NCBI RefSeq assembly: GCF_001411555.2
Contig: NC_049911.1
Location: forward strand, 29,795,044 to 29,859,043
Direction: 5' to 3'
From: Juglans regia
Taxonomy: Eukaryota; Streptophyta; Magnoliopsida; Fagales; Juglandaceae
Length of the DNA: 64,000 bases
Of this stretch, positions 25,757-36,700 are shown in pieces. Both the position numbers and the translations under genes were made by a program. The notes beneath the pieces are model-generated. The model was given only the letters and a program-made list of their open reading frames with translations. It did not search any database and had not been told where the DNA came from. How positions within the stretch are numbered: position 1 is the first letter of the stretch; each line of letters opens with the position of its first letter.

Positions 25757-25998
25757 CTTGATCGTAGTTGAATAAATCGAGCTAAAGTTAAAAGCTTGGT
25801 GAAGATTTATACAAGTTGATCTTTACTAGAGACAAATGAAACTTGAAGAGATTTAGCTGCCACACGGTCTCTAACAAAATAATAATCCAACTCAACATGC
25901 TTAGTACATGAATGCAAAATAAGATTGACAGTTAAGTAAGTACCATCCAGATTTAGCGATGACAGTGTTCTGATAGCGAGAGAGATCTCCCGAGCGTC
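25757..25998 (-). pseudogene. Antisense Ty1-copia RNase H fragment behind copy A
   Basis: Read on the minus strand it gives copia pol C-terminal reading with words such as YLTVN, DRVAAKSLQVSFVS and KDQLV, broken by a stop and a diverged start. It is a fossil. The array's first duplication breakpoint lies at its far end: CTCCCG is followed directly by AGCGTCCTTC, which is sequence from phosphatase exon 1. Confidence 0.75.
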
Positions 25999-26010
25999 CT
26001 TCTTGCTTTA

Positions 26011-26730
26011 TGTTGGTATTTTTTAATAAATAGTTTTTATCAATAATGTTGATCTCTTTAAATTGGTTGAATTTAATGTTTCAGTTGCTCAATTGTTTTT
26101 TAAATGCTCATTATCATCCGCTTTACCATCAAGCCGTTTGAACTTTAAATTTTATCAGTTAATTTCTTACCGACTCTTTGGTCCATAAGTTTCAGCCATT
26201 GATTTTTTCTTTTTAATTTGGTAGTGGCTGATTGTTCATTGTGCCGTTTCTTGGAAATACGTTACTTTATTCACCATTTCTTTGCACAATTACGAGTGTA
26301 TTTTGAATTGTTTTAAATTGAATGGAGGCTGGCATCTAGTGAGTGGGTGTGATCCAAGGGTAGTACTTTTTCTTTCCGGTACATACGAAGTTAGTATATT
26401 TTTCTTTTGAAAAAGAGAAAGATAAAGTGTGTATATATTTTTTTGAGAGATCTTTTAGATAATAGAAATATATTTTTTGAGTGGAACTTTAGGCTCAATT
26501 ATTTGTGCAGAATTAGTTTGGGCTATACGACGATTAGTTGAGCTGTTATATCTTGAATGAGTCAAGTCAAGATAAGTTCTGTTGCACCGGTTAATTTGAG
26601 ACTTTGTACACCACAAAGAGCTTGAATCTCCTTAAAGAGAGTGATATTTCCGTGTCTCAGTCCAAACTGGCTTCGTTTTAATTTTAATTTCATTGTAATT
26701 TTTATTATATTATTGTATATTTCACCAACA
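26011..26730 (+). repeat. 5' LTR of the A-B copia element
   Basis: 720 bp with TG...CA ends. It matches 52646-53328 (5' LTR of the B-C element) closely and the 3' LTRs more distantly. Confidence 0.85.
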
Positions 26731-26749
26731 ATTTTAAGGAGATTTAGAC

Positions 26750-27535
26750 ATGGAGCCTACAACTAAAAAATCTACGGAAAACATTGGAGATCTCAACAAG
26801 TTCTTCTGGTTCAAATGAGCTTATTTCAAGAGATGGAAGTGCAAGGTGCTCTTCTATCTAAGTCTTCTCAACGTTTCTTATGTTCTCACTGCAAAGAATT
26901 CGAGCAAGATTACTACCGAGAACACGATTGAAGCACAAGTTAATCACACGTATTCGTGTAGATGAGGAAGCTAGAGGTCAAGATGATTTGGTGTTTCAAA
27001 ATGGTAATGAAGATACCATGAAAAATATAAACTTAATTTCTGAAAATGGTACCTTGCCCAAATGTCAAAATACAAGAAATAGTTTTTTAAAGCCGCAAAG
27101 AAAATATTTCAAAAAATTTAGTAGACCTCACAAAAAAGGCTTTCAAAGCCAAAATGATAAGAACAAGGAACCCCTTCACAAAATCAAGCTTGTTTTGTCT
27201 ATGACAAAATTGGACACTTTGCTCGAATTTGTAGGTTCCAGAAGTGAGAAAATAATCTTCAAGTTAACGTAATGGAGGAGCCATTTGTAGCAATGATCAC
27301 AGACATTAACATGGTTCAATTTGTTGAAGGGTGGTTGGCAGATTCTGGTGTCAATAGGCATGTCTGCTATCACAAAAAGTGGTTCAAAAATTTTACTTCC
27401 TTTGAAGAAGAGAAAATTATTATGCTTGGTGATTCAAGTAAAACAAATGTTTTTTAGAGTGATGAGGTTGAGCTGAAATTCACCTCTAAACGTGATTCTT
27501 AAATTGAATATTGTGGGCAATTTAAACATACTATG
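26750..27535 (+). pseudogene. Broken copia gag-protease fragment (A-B element)
   Basis: It starts with an ATG just inside the 5' LTR and reads as copia Gag, but has in-frame stops and frame shifts. Compared with the B-C element it lacks about 410 bases of gag after position 26940. A zinc-knuckle-like remnant and a protease-like WLADSG stretch near 27335 remain before further stops. Non-functional. Confidence 0.75.
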
Positions 27536-28069
27536 TAATTACAAAAAATGGAATTTTGTGGGCAAGAGCTATGCTTGTGATGTAATGTTTAAATTGAATA
27601 TTGAGAATAAAGCATAGTATGTTTCTTTTTATGTGCATTATTTTAAATATTTTGACACACATGCTTATGTCTTTCATATATATGGAATAAAAAAATAGCA
27701 GTCCATTTTTTTTGTCATATTGGAATAAAGTGTTTTTTGAGTAAGTTTTTTTTTTTTTTCTAGAAAATTTCTTTTTAATTCTAAAAATTAGTGGGGGTCA
27801 AGTTTTTAAAAAATAATATTTAAAAAAAAATATTTGGCTCCAACGTTTTTTCAATTCTTTTGGAGGTGAAGTTATAATTGGTTGACTCCCCGGTAACAGA
27901 TATACCTTTACGGAAAAACTTTTCCATTATTACATGAGATGCGTCTAATCTATTAGTTGCCATTTGGTTTGTCCAAGAAACGTTTGGTATTAATTTGGGT
28001 TTTAGTACCATAACCGAAAGTTTTTAATGTTGAGATTTGGTTCACTACAACACAATTACGTTTTAGTGA

Positions 28070-28355
28070 CGGTTGGGAAATTGTGACAGTCCCTAGACCG
28101 TCACTAAAATACATTTTCTGTGACAGTTTTTAGAAACCGTCACTAAAGATAGAATGAGATTTTTTTACATTCGAACGTATGGGAAATATGCGTTCGAACG
28201 TCACATATACGTTCGAACGTTATGTCTGTTTACGTTGGAACGTAAAATGTTTTGGCGCAACCGTTCGAATGTTATTAATTTTACGTTCGAACGTAAAATG
28301 TTTGCACCAATGTTCGAACGTTAAGTAATAACATTCGAACGTTCATTGTAAATTT
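28070..28355. repeat. CACTA left subterminal repeats
   Basis: The outer part (28070-28150) has alternating copies of TAGTGACGGTT and its complement ACCGTCACTAAA. The inner part (28165-28350) has full or near copies of the 12-base palindrome ACGTTCGAACGT. En/Spm elements use such arrays as TNPA binding sites. Confidence 0.85.
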
Positions 28356-28647
28356 AAATTAAATGACTTTAATTTAAAAATTATGTGATTTTTATTGTGC
28401 ATAATTTGTGAACAAGTCTAAAAAATTGAATTGTATATATTTATATATACACACTTTGTAATATATAAATATATATTATTGATTTATATATATTTGAAAT
28501 GCAGTGATTTAGTATTAAAGTTGGAAATTATAACATCAAAGAAAATTAAAAATTGAAATTAAAAAACGATAAAAATATTCAATAATATTTTTCGTTACAA
28601 ATATTAAAAATAAAATACAAAATTTGATAGAATGTAGTAAACAACAG

Positions 28648-29832
28648 TCAGATGATAACGTTATCCGCAAAAATCGAACTCCGTACTTCCTCAGTCAAGG
28701 TATCAACCTTGTCGTTGAGGATAGTTACACGATGGGTGAGTTCGGCAACAGACGCCGATATAGCCTCGAGCGATCGATCGATCTTATGATCAATATGCGC
28801 AGTCAGCTGTGAGATGACCGCATCAACCCAAGCAGGCCGCACATCTCCTGCAGATGTACTCGGCGTATGCTGACTACTACTCCCGACATGACCTGGCTCA
28901 GGCTGCGTCGGAGGAACTAGATCCTCTACAGGGGGTGGCTGACGTCCCCTCGCCTGTCCAATGCTACGCCGATGCGTGGTCATGTCGAGGGGGCTCATCT
29001 GATCTTTGACCCGCTCCTCTGGCTGGGTCGGCACTCCCCGTGCAAGTAATAGTCGGCTGATGAGGACACCATATGGGAGATTATCCGTGGAGACGATGCT
29101 CGCCTCGTAACGGATCCTCTCAAAAATGTGCAGTGGCAAATCTATAGGATCTCCACGTGCCACTCGTATCAAAAATTGTGCCCGAAGCCGACTAAATGTG
29201 GTTTTATGAGCCACATGATCGACATTTGTTGCAACAATAAGGTGCAACATGCGGAAGAAATGCAGCAGATGGTTCTGGTTGAAGGCGTTCTTCCGCTCGA
29301 TCTGCATGCGATCCCTCCCGGTGAGGATGTAGAAATCCTCGTCTCGGTCATCATCCCGAGCGTCGACGCCAGTATCCTCAGCCTCTGACTGGCCTGCATC
29401 TCTGGCTGATGCTGGCTCACATCCCCGGCCAGTAGATGATGTAGAAGTGCCTACATCCTCACGGGGTGTTGAGTGTGTAAATGTCTCAACTCCTCGATGA
29501 ATCCCGAGGTGCTCGCCGATGACATCTGCCGATACCTCAATGGAAACACCGCGTACAGTCACGGTGTGAGAGGATGCATCCGGAGGCATGTCACACATCC
29601 CCATATAGAATTCTTGAACCATTGAGGGGTATACCTTCCCCCTCAATGTGCAGATATTTCCCCAGCCTCTACTGAGGAAAACATCTCTTAGGTTCGTCTG
29701 CTGCCAACAGAGTTCGTCGAACTCATTAATTAAGACCTCTCTCTCTACCATAACAGTACGAGCTCCGATACGGGCAGTGTCCGACGTGGCTCCTTCCCTC
29801 CCTCGTTTTCGTGTATGCAGTGGAAGAGCCAT
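28648..29832 (-). CDS. Putative plant transposon protein (Transposase_32-like) inside the CACTA element
   Basis: An uninterrupted 394-residue ORF on the strand opposite the transposase genes. The N-terminal half (VFLSRGWGNICTLRGKVYPS, FYMGMCDMPPD, ADVIGEHLGI) matches the kind of sequence annotated in plants as 'putative plant transposon protein domain'. The middle is low complexity (Ser/Thr, Asp/Glu-rich about 120-165), and the last 60 residues form a likely coiled coil (heptad-like LTAHIDHKIDRSLEAISASV). The ATG follows a splice acceptor (TTTTCAG|GATATGG). An upstream non-coding exon ending AAAAG|GTAGGC at 30643 and a TATA box near 30755 would complete the gene. Function is unknown; the open frame suggests it was kept by selection or arrived recently. 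Confidence 0.75.
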   Translation of the reverse strand: MALPLHTRKRGREGATSDTARIGARTVMVEREVLINEFDELCWQQTNLRDVFLSRGWGNICTLRGKVYPSMVQEFYMGMCDMPPDASSHTVTVRGVSIEVSADVIGEHLGIHRGVETFTHSTPREDVGTSTSSTGRGCEPASARDAGQSEAEDTGVDARDDDRDEDFYILTGRDRMQIERKNAFNQNHLLHFFRMLHLIVATNVDHVAHKTTFSRLRAQFLIRVARGDPIDLPLHIFERIRYEASIVSTDNLPYGVLISRLLLARGVPTQPEERVKDQMSPLDMTTHRRSIGQARGRQPPPVEDLVPPTQPEPGHVGSSSQHTPSTSAGDVRPAWVDAVISQLTAHIDHKIDRSLEAISASVAELTHRVTILNDKVDTLTEEVRSSIFADNVII

Positions 29833-29904
29833 ATCCTGAAAATAGAAAAGGAAAAAAAAATTATTTACAATAATGCATTTTTTTGTATTAATTTTAAGAT
29901 GCTC

Positions 29905-30370
29905 TGAATTAACGTTCGAACGTTTTATCTTTAACGTTCGAACGTTAAAGATAAAAACGTTCGGACGTTAATTTATACGTTCGCACGTAAAATAATGTAA
30001 ATAAATTTACGTTCAAACGTAAAACAAATACGTTCGAATGTACAGATGTACGTTCGAACATAAGCAGTAAACAAATACGTTCGAATTTAAGTTCGAACGT
30101 ATTTGTTTTACGTGTGAACGTAAATATGAACGTCCGAACGTCGAAGCATGAATAATGTAGAAAATCACTACGTTCGGATGTTATAATTAAACGTCCGACC
30201 GTATGTGATTTACGTGCGAAAGTAAATATTCACGTTCGAACGTATGTCGTTTAATAATATTCACGTCCGAATGTAAGACGATTAACGTTCGAACGTGGAA
30301 GCCGTAACGGCTCTGTAATTTAAACGTCGTACGTTCGAATGTCTTGGTGAAACGTTCGAACGTTTCGACG
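29905..30370. repeat. CACTA internal palindrome cluster in the intron of the minus-strand gene
   Basis: Around fifteen exact or one- to two-base variants of ACGTTCGAACGT in 460 bases, between the two inferred exons of the minus-strand gene. Confidence 0.85.
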
Positions 30371-30749
30371 CAGAATGGCTGAGTCGACTCAGCCATTATT
30401 GAAATCTCGAAAATTTCTCTACAAGGTTCTAAATGCCGAAATGTCACCATGTAAATGAAGTATACACTTCAAGAAACATTTCTACGGTGACTATTCGGCC
30501 AATGACTGGCCGTGGTGGCCGGAAAATGAAGTTGAAAATCCGGTAATACTTATCCGGTTTTAAACAAAACTCAATCCAAATCTCAATCTAAATCTCAATA
30601 AAATACATGTTATTTGCATAAAAGATGAATGCCTACCTTTTAGTGACGGTTGTGGCGGAGTTGACGGCGGCGGTGACGGAGGCGTGGCGGCAAAGAACGG
30701 AGAAGACGATGGATACGTAACCGAATGTCGTTTCGACGTTCGGTTTTGG

Positions 30750-30799
30750 CCTTATATACACAGAACGTTCGAACGTACTTATTATTACGTTCGAACGTT
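30750..30799 (-). promoter_or_regulatory. Promoter of the minus-strand CACTA gene: TATA box beside two palindromes
   Basis: On the minus strand TGTATATAAG (30759-30750) is a good TATA box. Immediately upstream are two exact ACGTTCGAACGT palindromes (near 30764-30775 and 30787-30798). A GC-rich region of about 80 bases without any ATG follows downstream, ending in a splice donor at 30643. That fits a short non-coding first exon. Confidence 0.65.
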
Positions 30800-31050
30800 T
30801 GTCAATTTAATTTCCAAAATTTTATCTATAATATATTATATTATAAATGTTTAAGTTATATATTAGGATGTTATATAATATTATTGACAATTAGATTATT
30901 GGTTTTTTTGTGAGTGCTTGTTATATTTATAAAGTTTAGCAATATGTTTATACATGTTGTTGTGATTTTATGCTTACTCTTGAAATAATTGTGATTATTG
31001 TTTGTGAATTTTGTGAATAGTTTATGAGTTTATGGTGTTTATTGATGAAT

Positions 31051-31590
31051 TAATAAGTAACAATTTAATATAAATTATTGATTTATATATATGGTATAGT
31101 TTATATATTATATACGTTGATGTTCTCATTTAAAGTATATTATGCTATCATACTATACAATGTTATTGATGGTTATAGATATATAAAATGTAGTATATAT
31201 ATTATACTATAAGTTAGTATATAATAAAGAATTTAATAAGTAACAATTTAATATATATTATTGATTTATATATATGGTATAGTTTATATATTATATACGT
31301 TGATGTTCTCATTTAAAGTATACTATGCTATCATACTATACAATGTAGTATATAGTTATAGATATATAAAATGTAGTATATATATTATACTATAAGTTAG
31401 TATATAATAAAGAATTTAATAAGTAACAATTTAATATAAATTATTGATTTATATATATGGTATAGTTTATATATTATATACGTTGATGTTCTCATTTAAA
31501 GTATATTATGCTATCATACTATACAATGTAGTATATAGTTATAGATATATAAAATGTAGTATATATATTATACTATAAGTTAGTATAGTA
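31051..31590. repeat. Three tandem copies of a 183-bp AT-rich unit in the CACTA element
   Basis: TAATAAGTAACAATTTAATA recurs at 31051, 31234 and 31417, exactly 183 bases apart, and the copies are nearly identical. No ORF. Confidence 0.9.
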
Positions 31591-31594
31591 GGAA

Positions 31595-32040
31595 TCGTAC
31601 GTTCGAACGTTTCAAGTTAACGTTCGAACGTTAAACTAAGAGGCGGGAATTTTCCCGCTCGATTAAGGTATCTGTGTGATTATTCAGACGTTCGGACGTT
31701 TATACTATACGTTCGAACACCAAATCTGTTAACGTTCGAACGTTAGTTAAATTAGTGCGGGAGATTTCCCGCTCAAATATGGTAACACTTTCATGAAATG
31801 TACGTTCGGACGTTTAAGTTAAATGTTCGAACGTTTATCTATAAATTTACGAACGTTCGAACGAAAAATTGTGATACATTCGAACATAAAATGAGGAAAG
31901 TGCGGGAACTTTCCCGCTAGATTTTATGTTATATCATAAGAAGGGTACGTTCGAACGTGTATTGTAAACGTCCGAACGTGCTGGGCGGGAATAATTTTAG
32001 AATATAACGTTCGGACGTAAAACTTAAACGTTCGAACGTT
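31595..32040. repeat. CACTA palindrome cluster upstream of the transposase transcription unit
   Basis: Six or so exact copies of CGTTCGAACG plus variants with GTTCGGACGT. Between them lies a GCGGGAATTTTCCCGC-type short motif that recurs three to four times (near 31645, 31760, 31900 and 31980). Confidence 0.85.
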
Positions 32041-32070
32041 TAAACTAATAATTTTAGAACTTAATCAGTA

Positions 32071-32114
32071 CGCGCACGGGAGGAAGTGCATCATTTCTTC
32101 TTCTCCCGTGCGCG
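32071..32114. repeat. Perfect 12-bp-arm hairpin near the likely transposase transcription start
   Basis: CGCGCACGGGAG (32071-32082) and CTCCCGTGCGCG (32103-32114) are exact reverse complements with a 20-base loop. It precedes a GA-rich leader that ends in a splice donor, TTTTG|GTAAG, near 32243. Confidence 0.85.
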
Positions 32115-32134
32115 CAACAGAAAGAGAGGGTCCT

Positions 32135-32138
<4 letters not shown>

Positions 32139-32194
<56 letters not shown>
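32139..32194. repeat. (AG)28 microsatellite in the transposase leader
   Basis: Uninterrupted AG units, followed by TTAGAG and GAGTT variants up to the probable leader splice donor. Confidence 0.95.
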
Positions 32195-32196
<2 letters not shown>

Positions 32197-32704
32197 AGAG
32201 TTAGAGAGAGTTGAGTTAGAGAGTGAGAGAGAGTTGAGTTTTGGTAAGAAAATATTTTTATTTCTTGTCTTTATTTAAATTTTATGATATTTATAGAATG
32301 TGTTTTTGTTATAGAATATTTCTAATAAGTTAGTGTTGTATTTTTTTGAAGGATTGCTTGTTTTGGGAAGTTTGAAGATTTTGATTTGTAAGAGGATATT
32401 GTGAGTGCTAGGTATATTTCTAAACTTTATCAATATGTTGTTGTGATTTGATGCTTACTCTTTATCATATTGTGATTATTGTTTGTATAGTTTGTAAATA
32501 GTTTGTGAGTTATTTTAAATATGTTGTGATATAAATTTGAAATATTGTGTTTATTATTAGAAATATATTGTCATTAGGCTTTGTTAATACATGTTTATTG
32601 CTTACTCAAGTTTAGAAATATGTTAATACATGTGGCATGTTATTTTGTGAATATATTGTGAGTTATTGTGAATATGTTGTGATATGGATTTGAAAAATTG
32701 TGAT

Positions 32705-33030
32705 AATAATATTTGAAATTAAGTAATAACAAATAAAAGTAACTCTTTAAGAATTATAATAATTAAAATTATTGTATAACCATTGAAATTTAAGTATGAT
32801 AATTAAATATTTATAATAATATTTGAAATTAAGTAATAACAAGCATAAAAGTAACTCTTTAAGAATTATAATAATTAAAATTATTGTATAACCATTGAAA
32901 TTTAAGTATGATAATTAAATATTTATAATAATATTTGAAATTAAGTAATAATAAGCATAAAAGTAACTATTTACGAATTATAATAATTAAAATTATAGTA
33001 TAACTTTTGAAATTAAGTATATCAATTAAA
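32705..33030. repeat. Three tandem copies of a roughly 111-bp AT-rich unit
   Basis: ATTTGAAATTAAGTAATAA recurs at 32711, 32821 and 32933. The copies are very similar. They lie in the probable leader intron of the transposase gene. Confidence 0.85.
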
Positions 33031-33052
33031 ATTATACTTTAAGAATGATGAT

Positions 33053-33230
33053 CTTGTACACAACGAGGGAATATTATCTTGAAGAAATGTTGGAATTTTA
33101 ATTTAATTGCTTGACTGTCATAGTCTCTCCGGCCTTGAGAGTTGTCAAGGTCGGACAATTTGTGACGGTTAAGTAATTAGACTAAAATTTAAACATTTCT
33201 TCAAGATAATTCTCCCTCGTTGTGTACAAG
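33053..33230. repeat. 178-bp long inverted repeat (foldback) in the CACTA leader
   Basis: The left arm starts CTTGTACACAACGAGGGA and the right arm ends with its complement TCCCTCGTTGTGTACAAG. Pairing continues for about 65 bases per side with few mismatches. A second small hairpin (CCGGCCTTGA / TCAAGGTCGG) forms the tip. No ORF. Confidence 0.9.
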
Positions 33231-33787
33231 GCACGAAACTTAGGGTTACATAATTATCTTCCATCTCTCTTTAATTTAACAATATAACACTACTTGAAGG
33301 TGACATTGTTAATGTAAACAACATGGAGACAATGTTAGTATGATTTTTTGCTAGATGCGTGTGACATTGCATAAATACCCTTAGACCCGTTTGGGAATCA
33401 GTGTACATTTATGTGTCCACTGATTCCTGAATTGTCCAGTGTGGACAGTTTGAGATTATATTATCTGTATTACACATTTTTGTTACTCGCTACTTTCCAC
33501 GTTTAATATGAAGTTTCGGTATCTTCTTCTACTGTTCTTCGGGTATACTGTTCGTAGGGTCACAATCCCGATATTTGAACATGTATACTTGGAGAATTAT
33601 GGGGAGGTGCTGCCGGAATTTCTACTAACGTGGAAATTAGTAGAGTGACGAGATTTGTGTAATATGGAGAATATAATCTCGAATGGGATAGGACCAACTA
33701 CCTTATCAAAAAAGTAATGAGAATTGGAGCATGACATGCATGTGAATTTTCAATGTACGTGTTATTAATATATAGATGTTTTTAGAA

Positions 33788-36700
33788 ATGGACAAAAATT
33801 GGATGCGTCTGGACGATAGACTTGGAAAGGATTACGTACCCTATGCATGTGGAGTAAGAACTTTCATTGATTTTGCACGGGCCTCTGCTGATAGTCGTGG
33901 TTACATTAAGTGTCCATGTCGAGGGTGTAAAAATTTGTGTGCGATAGGATTGGATGAAGTAGAGCGTCATATATTTGTGAACGGTATGGATCTGGGGTAT
34001 ACGCGATGGGTACTGCATGGTGAGCCGTATGAAGGGTCAGCAGATGTATTGGTCGATCATCACAATTATTTACGGCACATGGATGATGATTATGAGCATG
34101 ATGAGATGGAGGAGATGTTGGGTGACATTGGAGCTGGGATGTTTATGGATGAGGTTAACGACAATGCCTCAAGTGGTGGATCAGAGACTGATTGTCAAAA
34201 TTTTCCTTCACTGTGGGAAGATGCAAAGCTCGAGCTTTACCCAGGTTGTACAAAACATTCCAAAATGTCGTTTATTGTGCGGTTGCTTCACATAAAATCA
34301 TTGTGTGGGATGTCAACGAAAGCAATAAACATGGTATTGGACTTATTTAACGAGGTGCTTCCCGAAGGGTCTGCATTGCCTAAGAACTTTTATGAAGCGA
34401 AACAGTTGAGAAAGGGATTAGGATTTGAGTACAAGTCCATACATGCATGCAAGAATGATTGTGTATTGTTCTGGAAGGAGAACAAGGAGAAACAAGCATG
34501 TCCTGTATGTGGAGAGTCGAGGTGGAAATGTAAGAAAAACGTGCCGGTTAAGGTGTTGCGGTATTTTCCCTTGAAACCTAGGTTGCAAAGACTATATATG
34601 TGTAAGAAAACAGCTCATGATATGAGGTGGCACGAGGAGAAAAGAGTTAAGAATGACGGGTATATGAGGCATCCAGCTGATTCACTTGCGTGGCAGTCTT
34701 TCGATAATCAGTATCCAGAGTTCGGGTTAGAAGCTCGGAACGTGCGCCTGGGACTCACAACCGATGGATTCAACCCTTTTGGGAATATGAGTACAAGTTA
34801 TAGCACTTGGCCCGTGGTATTGATTCCGTACAATCTTCCACCATGGAGGTGCATGAAGGCGCCAAACTTTTTGTTAACTTTACTCATCCCTGGCCCTAGA
34901 TCACCTGGAAATGATATTGACGTATTCATGCAGCCGTTGATTGAAGAGCTGAAAGAGTTATGGGAAACAGGGGTTAGAACTTATGATGCATCTAAGTCGA
35001 CATCTTTTCAGATGCATGCTGCGGTAATGTGGACCATAAATGATTTTCCGGCGTATGGGAATCTTTCCGGCTGGAGTACGAAAGGGAAGTTAGCGTGTCC
35101 GACGTGTAATAAAGAAACTGCTAGTGAGTGGCTAAAATTTTCTCAGAAGTTGTGTTTCATGGGTCATCGACGTTATTTACCAGCAAATCATGCATGGAGA
35201 AGAGAATGTGCCAAGTTTGATGGGAGAGTAGAGGATAGGATTGCACCAAAAGAGTTGTCTAGAGAAGAGATAGTGGAACAACTGCAACATGTTAGAGCGA
35301 ACAATTTTGGCAAAGGTCGGGGAAAGAACAAGAGAAAACGAGCCGTATCAGAATTGAATTGGACAAAGCGTAGTATTTTTTTTGATTTGCCGTATTGGTC
35401 GTCATGCAAGTTGCGACATAGTTTGGATGTAATGCACATAGAGAAGAATATTTGTGATAATATACTGGGTACATTGATGAGTATTAACAAAAAGACGAAA
35501 GACACGATCAAGACGAGGAAAGATCTTGAGAGAATGAGAATTAAACATAATCTGCATTTGCGGGTGGAAGGCAACAGGGTGGTCATGCCGCATGCATGTT
35601 TTACGATGACGAGGGAGGAGAGGATTGATTTCTGTAAATGGTTGCAAGGTGTGAAGTTGCCAGATGGTTATGCTTCAAATATTGGTAGATGCGTGAGTCC
35701 TGATGATTGGAAAATCAATGGATTGAAAAGTCATGATTGTCACGTATTTTTGCAGAAGTTATTACCTGTGGGAATTCGTGGGAAGCTGACATCTAATGTA
35801 CGTGTCGCCATATCTGAACTATGTATGTTTTTCAAGGATTTGTGCGCTCGGGTAGTAAATCGAGATGTGTTGTCGAAATTGGAAGAAGACATTGCTACTA
35901 TACTATGTAAATTCGAGCAGATCTTTCCACCATCATTTTTTGATGTCATGGTCCATTTAGCAATACATTTACCGCGAGAGGTACTTCTGGGTGGACCGGT
36001 GCAGTTCCGTTGGATGTATCCAGTTGAAAGATATTTGGGTCGATTGAAGCGCACTGTTGGGAATAAAGCCAAAGCTGAGGGTTCAATAGCAGAGGCTTAT
36101 ATACACGATGAATGGTTAACATTTTGCTCTCTATATCTTCGTGGTGTTGAGACACGATTTAGTCGTCAAGAGCGAAATGCTGATCTTGCTACTCCGCCTC
36201 CTCGTGAGCTATCAGTGTTTTCCCAGAATGTACGACCCTTGGGTGCACAAACAGGTTACGATTTAATTGATGGAGAGTTGGGTAAAGTTCGGTGGTATGT
36301 GCTAAATAACTGCCGAGAGATTGATGATTATCTTAGGTATGTCATTTAATTTATTTGAATAATTATAGTTTTCTTTAAATTAATTAGAATTGTTGTGCTC
36401 AAAATATACTTCTTTTGCAACATGTTATAACAGTGACCACATGGACAAACTTAGAACGGAAGGCGTAGAAAATATAGAGGCAAGACACGAGGAAGAATTT
36501 CCCGGATGGTTTGAAGAACGTGTATGAACTAAAATTATATATATGTTATATTGTGAAATTTTTAACTCTGGATAATAAAATAATAAATATATACTATTTC
36601 AATTTTTAGATTTTGGAACAACGTGCTCGTGATCCCGGATCAATTTCTTCTGAATTGTATGCATTGGCCCGTGGTCCCTCAAATAGAGCACTTCGATATA

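Noticed and set aside
29128..29388. ORFs on both strands inside the 28648-29832 gene
   Set aside because: Shadow frames of the longer minus-strand ORF, which has better composition and a splice acceptor at its start.
30187..30450. 87-residue minus-strand ORF
   Set aside because: Mostly translation of ACGTTCGAACGT palindromes (FER, FE, RT units) inside the inferred intron; no domain.
28160..32040. Regularly repeated palindromes as a possible CRISPR-like array
   Set aside because: Spacing is irregular, the repeat is only 10-12 bp, the host is a plant, and the location is within a CACTA element; these are subterminal or promoter repeats.
33776..33787. ATG at 33776 as the start of TNPD
   Set aside because: A TTTTTAG acceptor between the two ATGs and the usual MDK-W start in the tnp2 family favour 33788; the earlier start remains possible.
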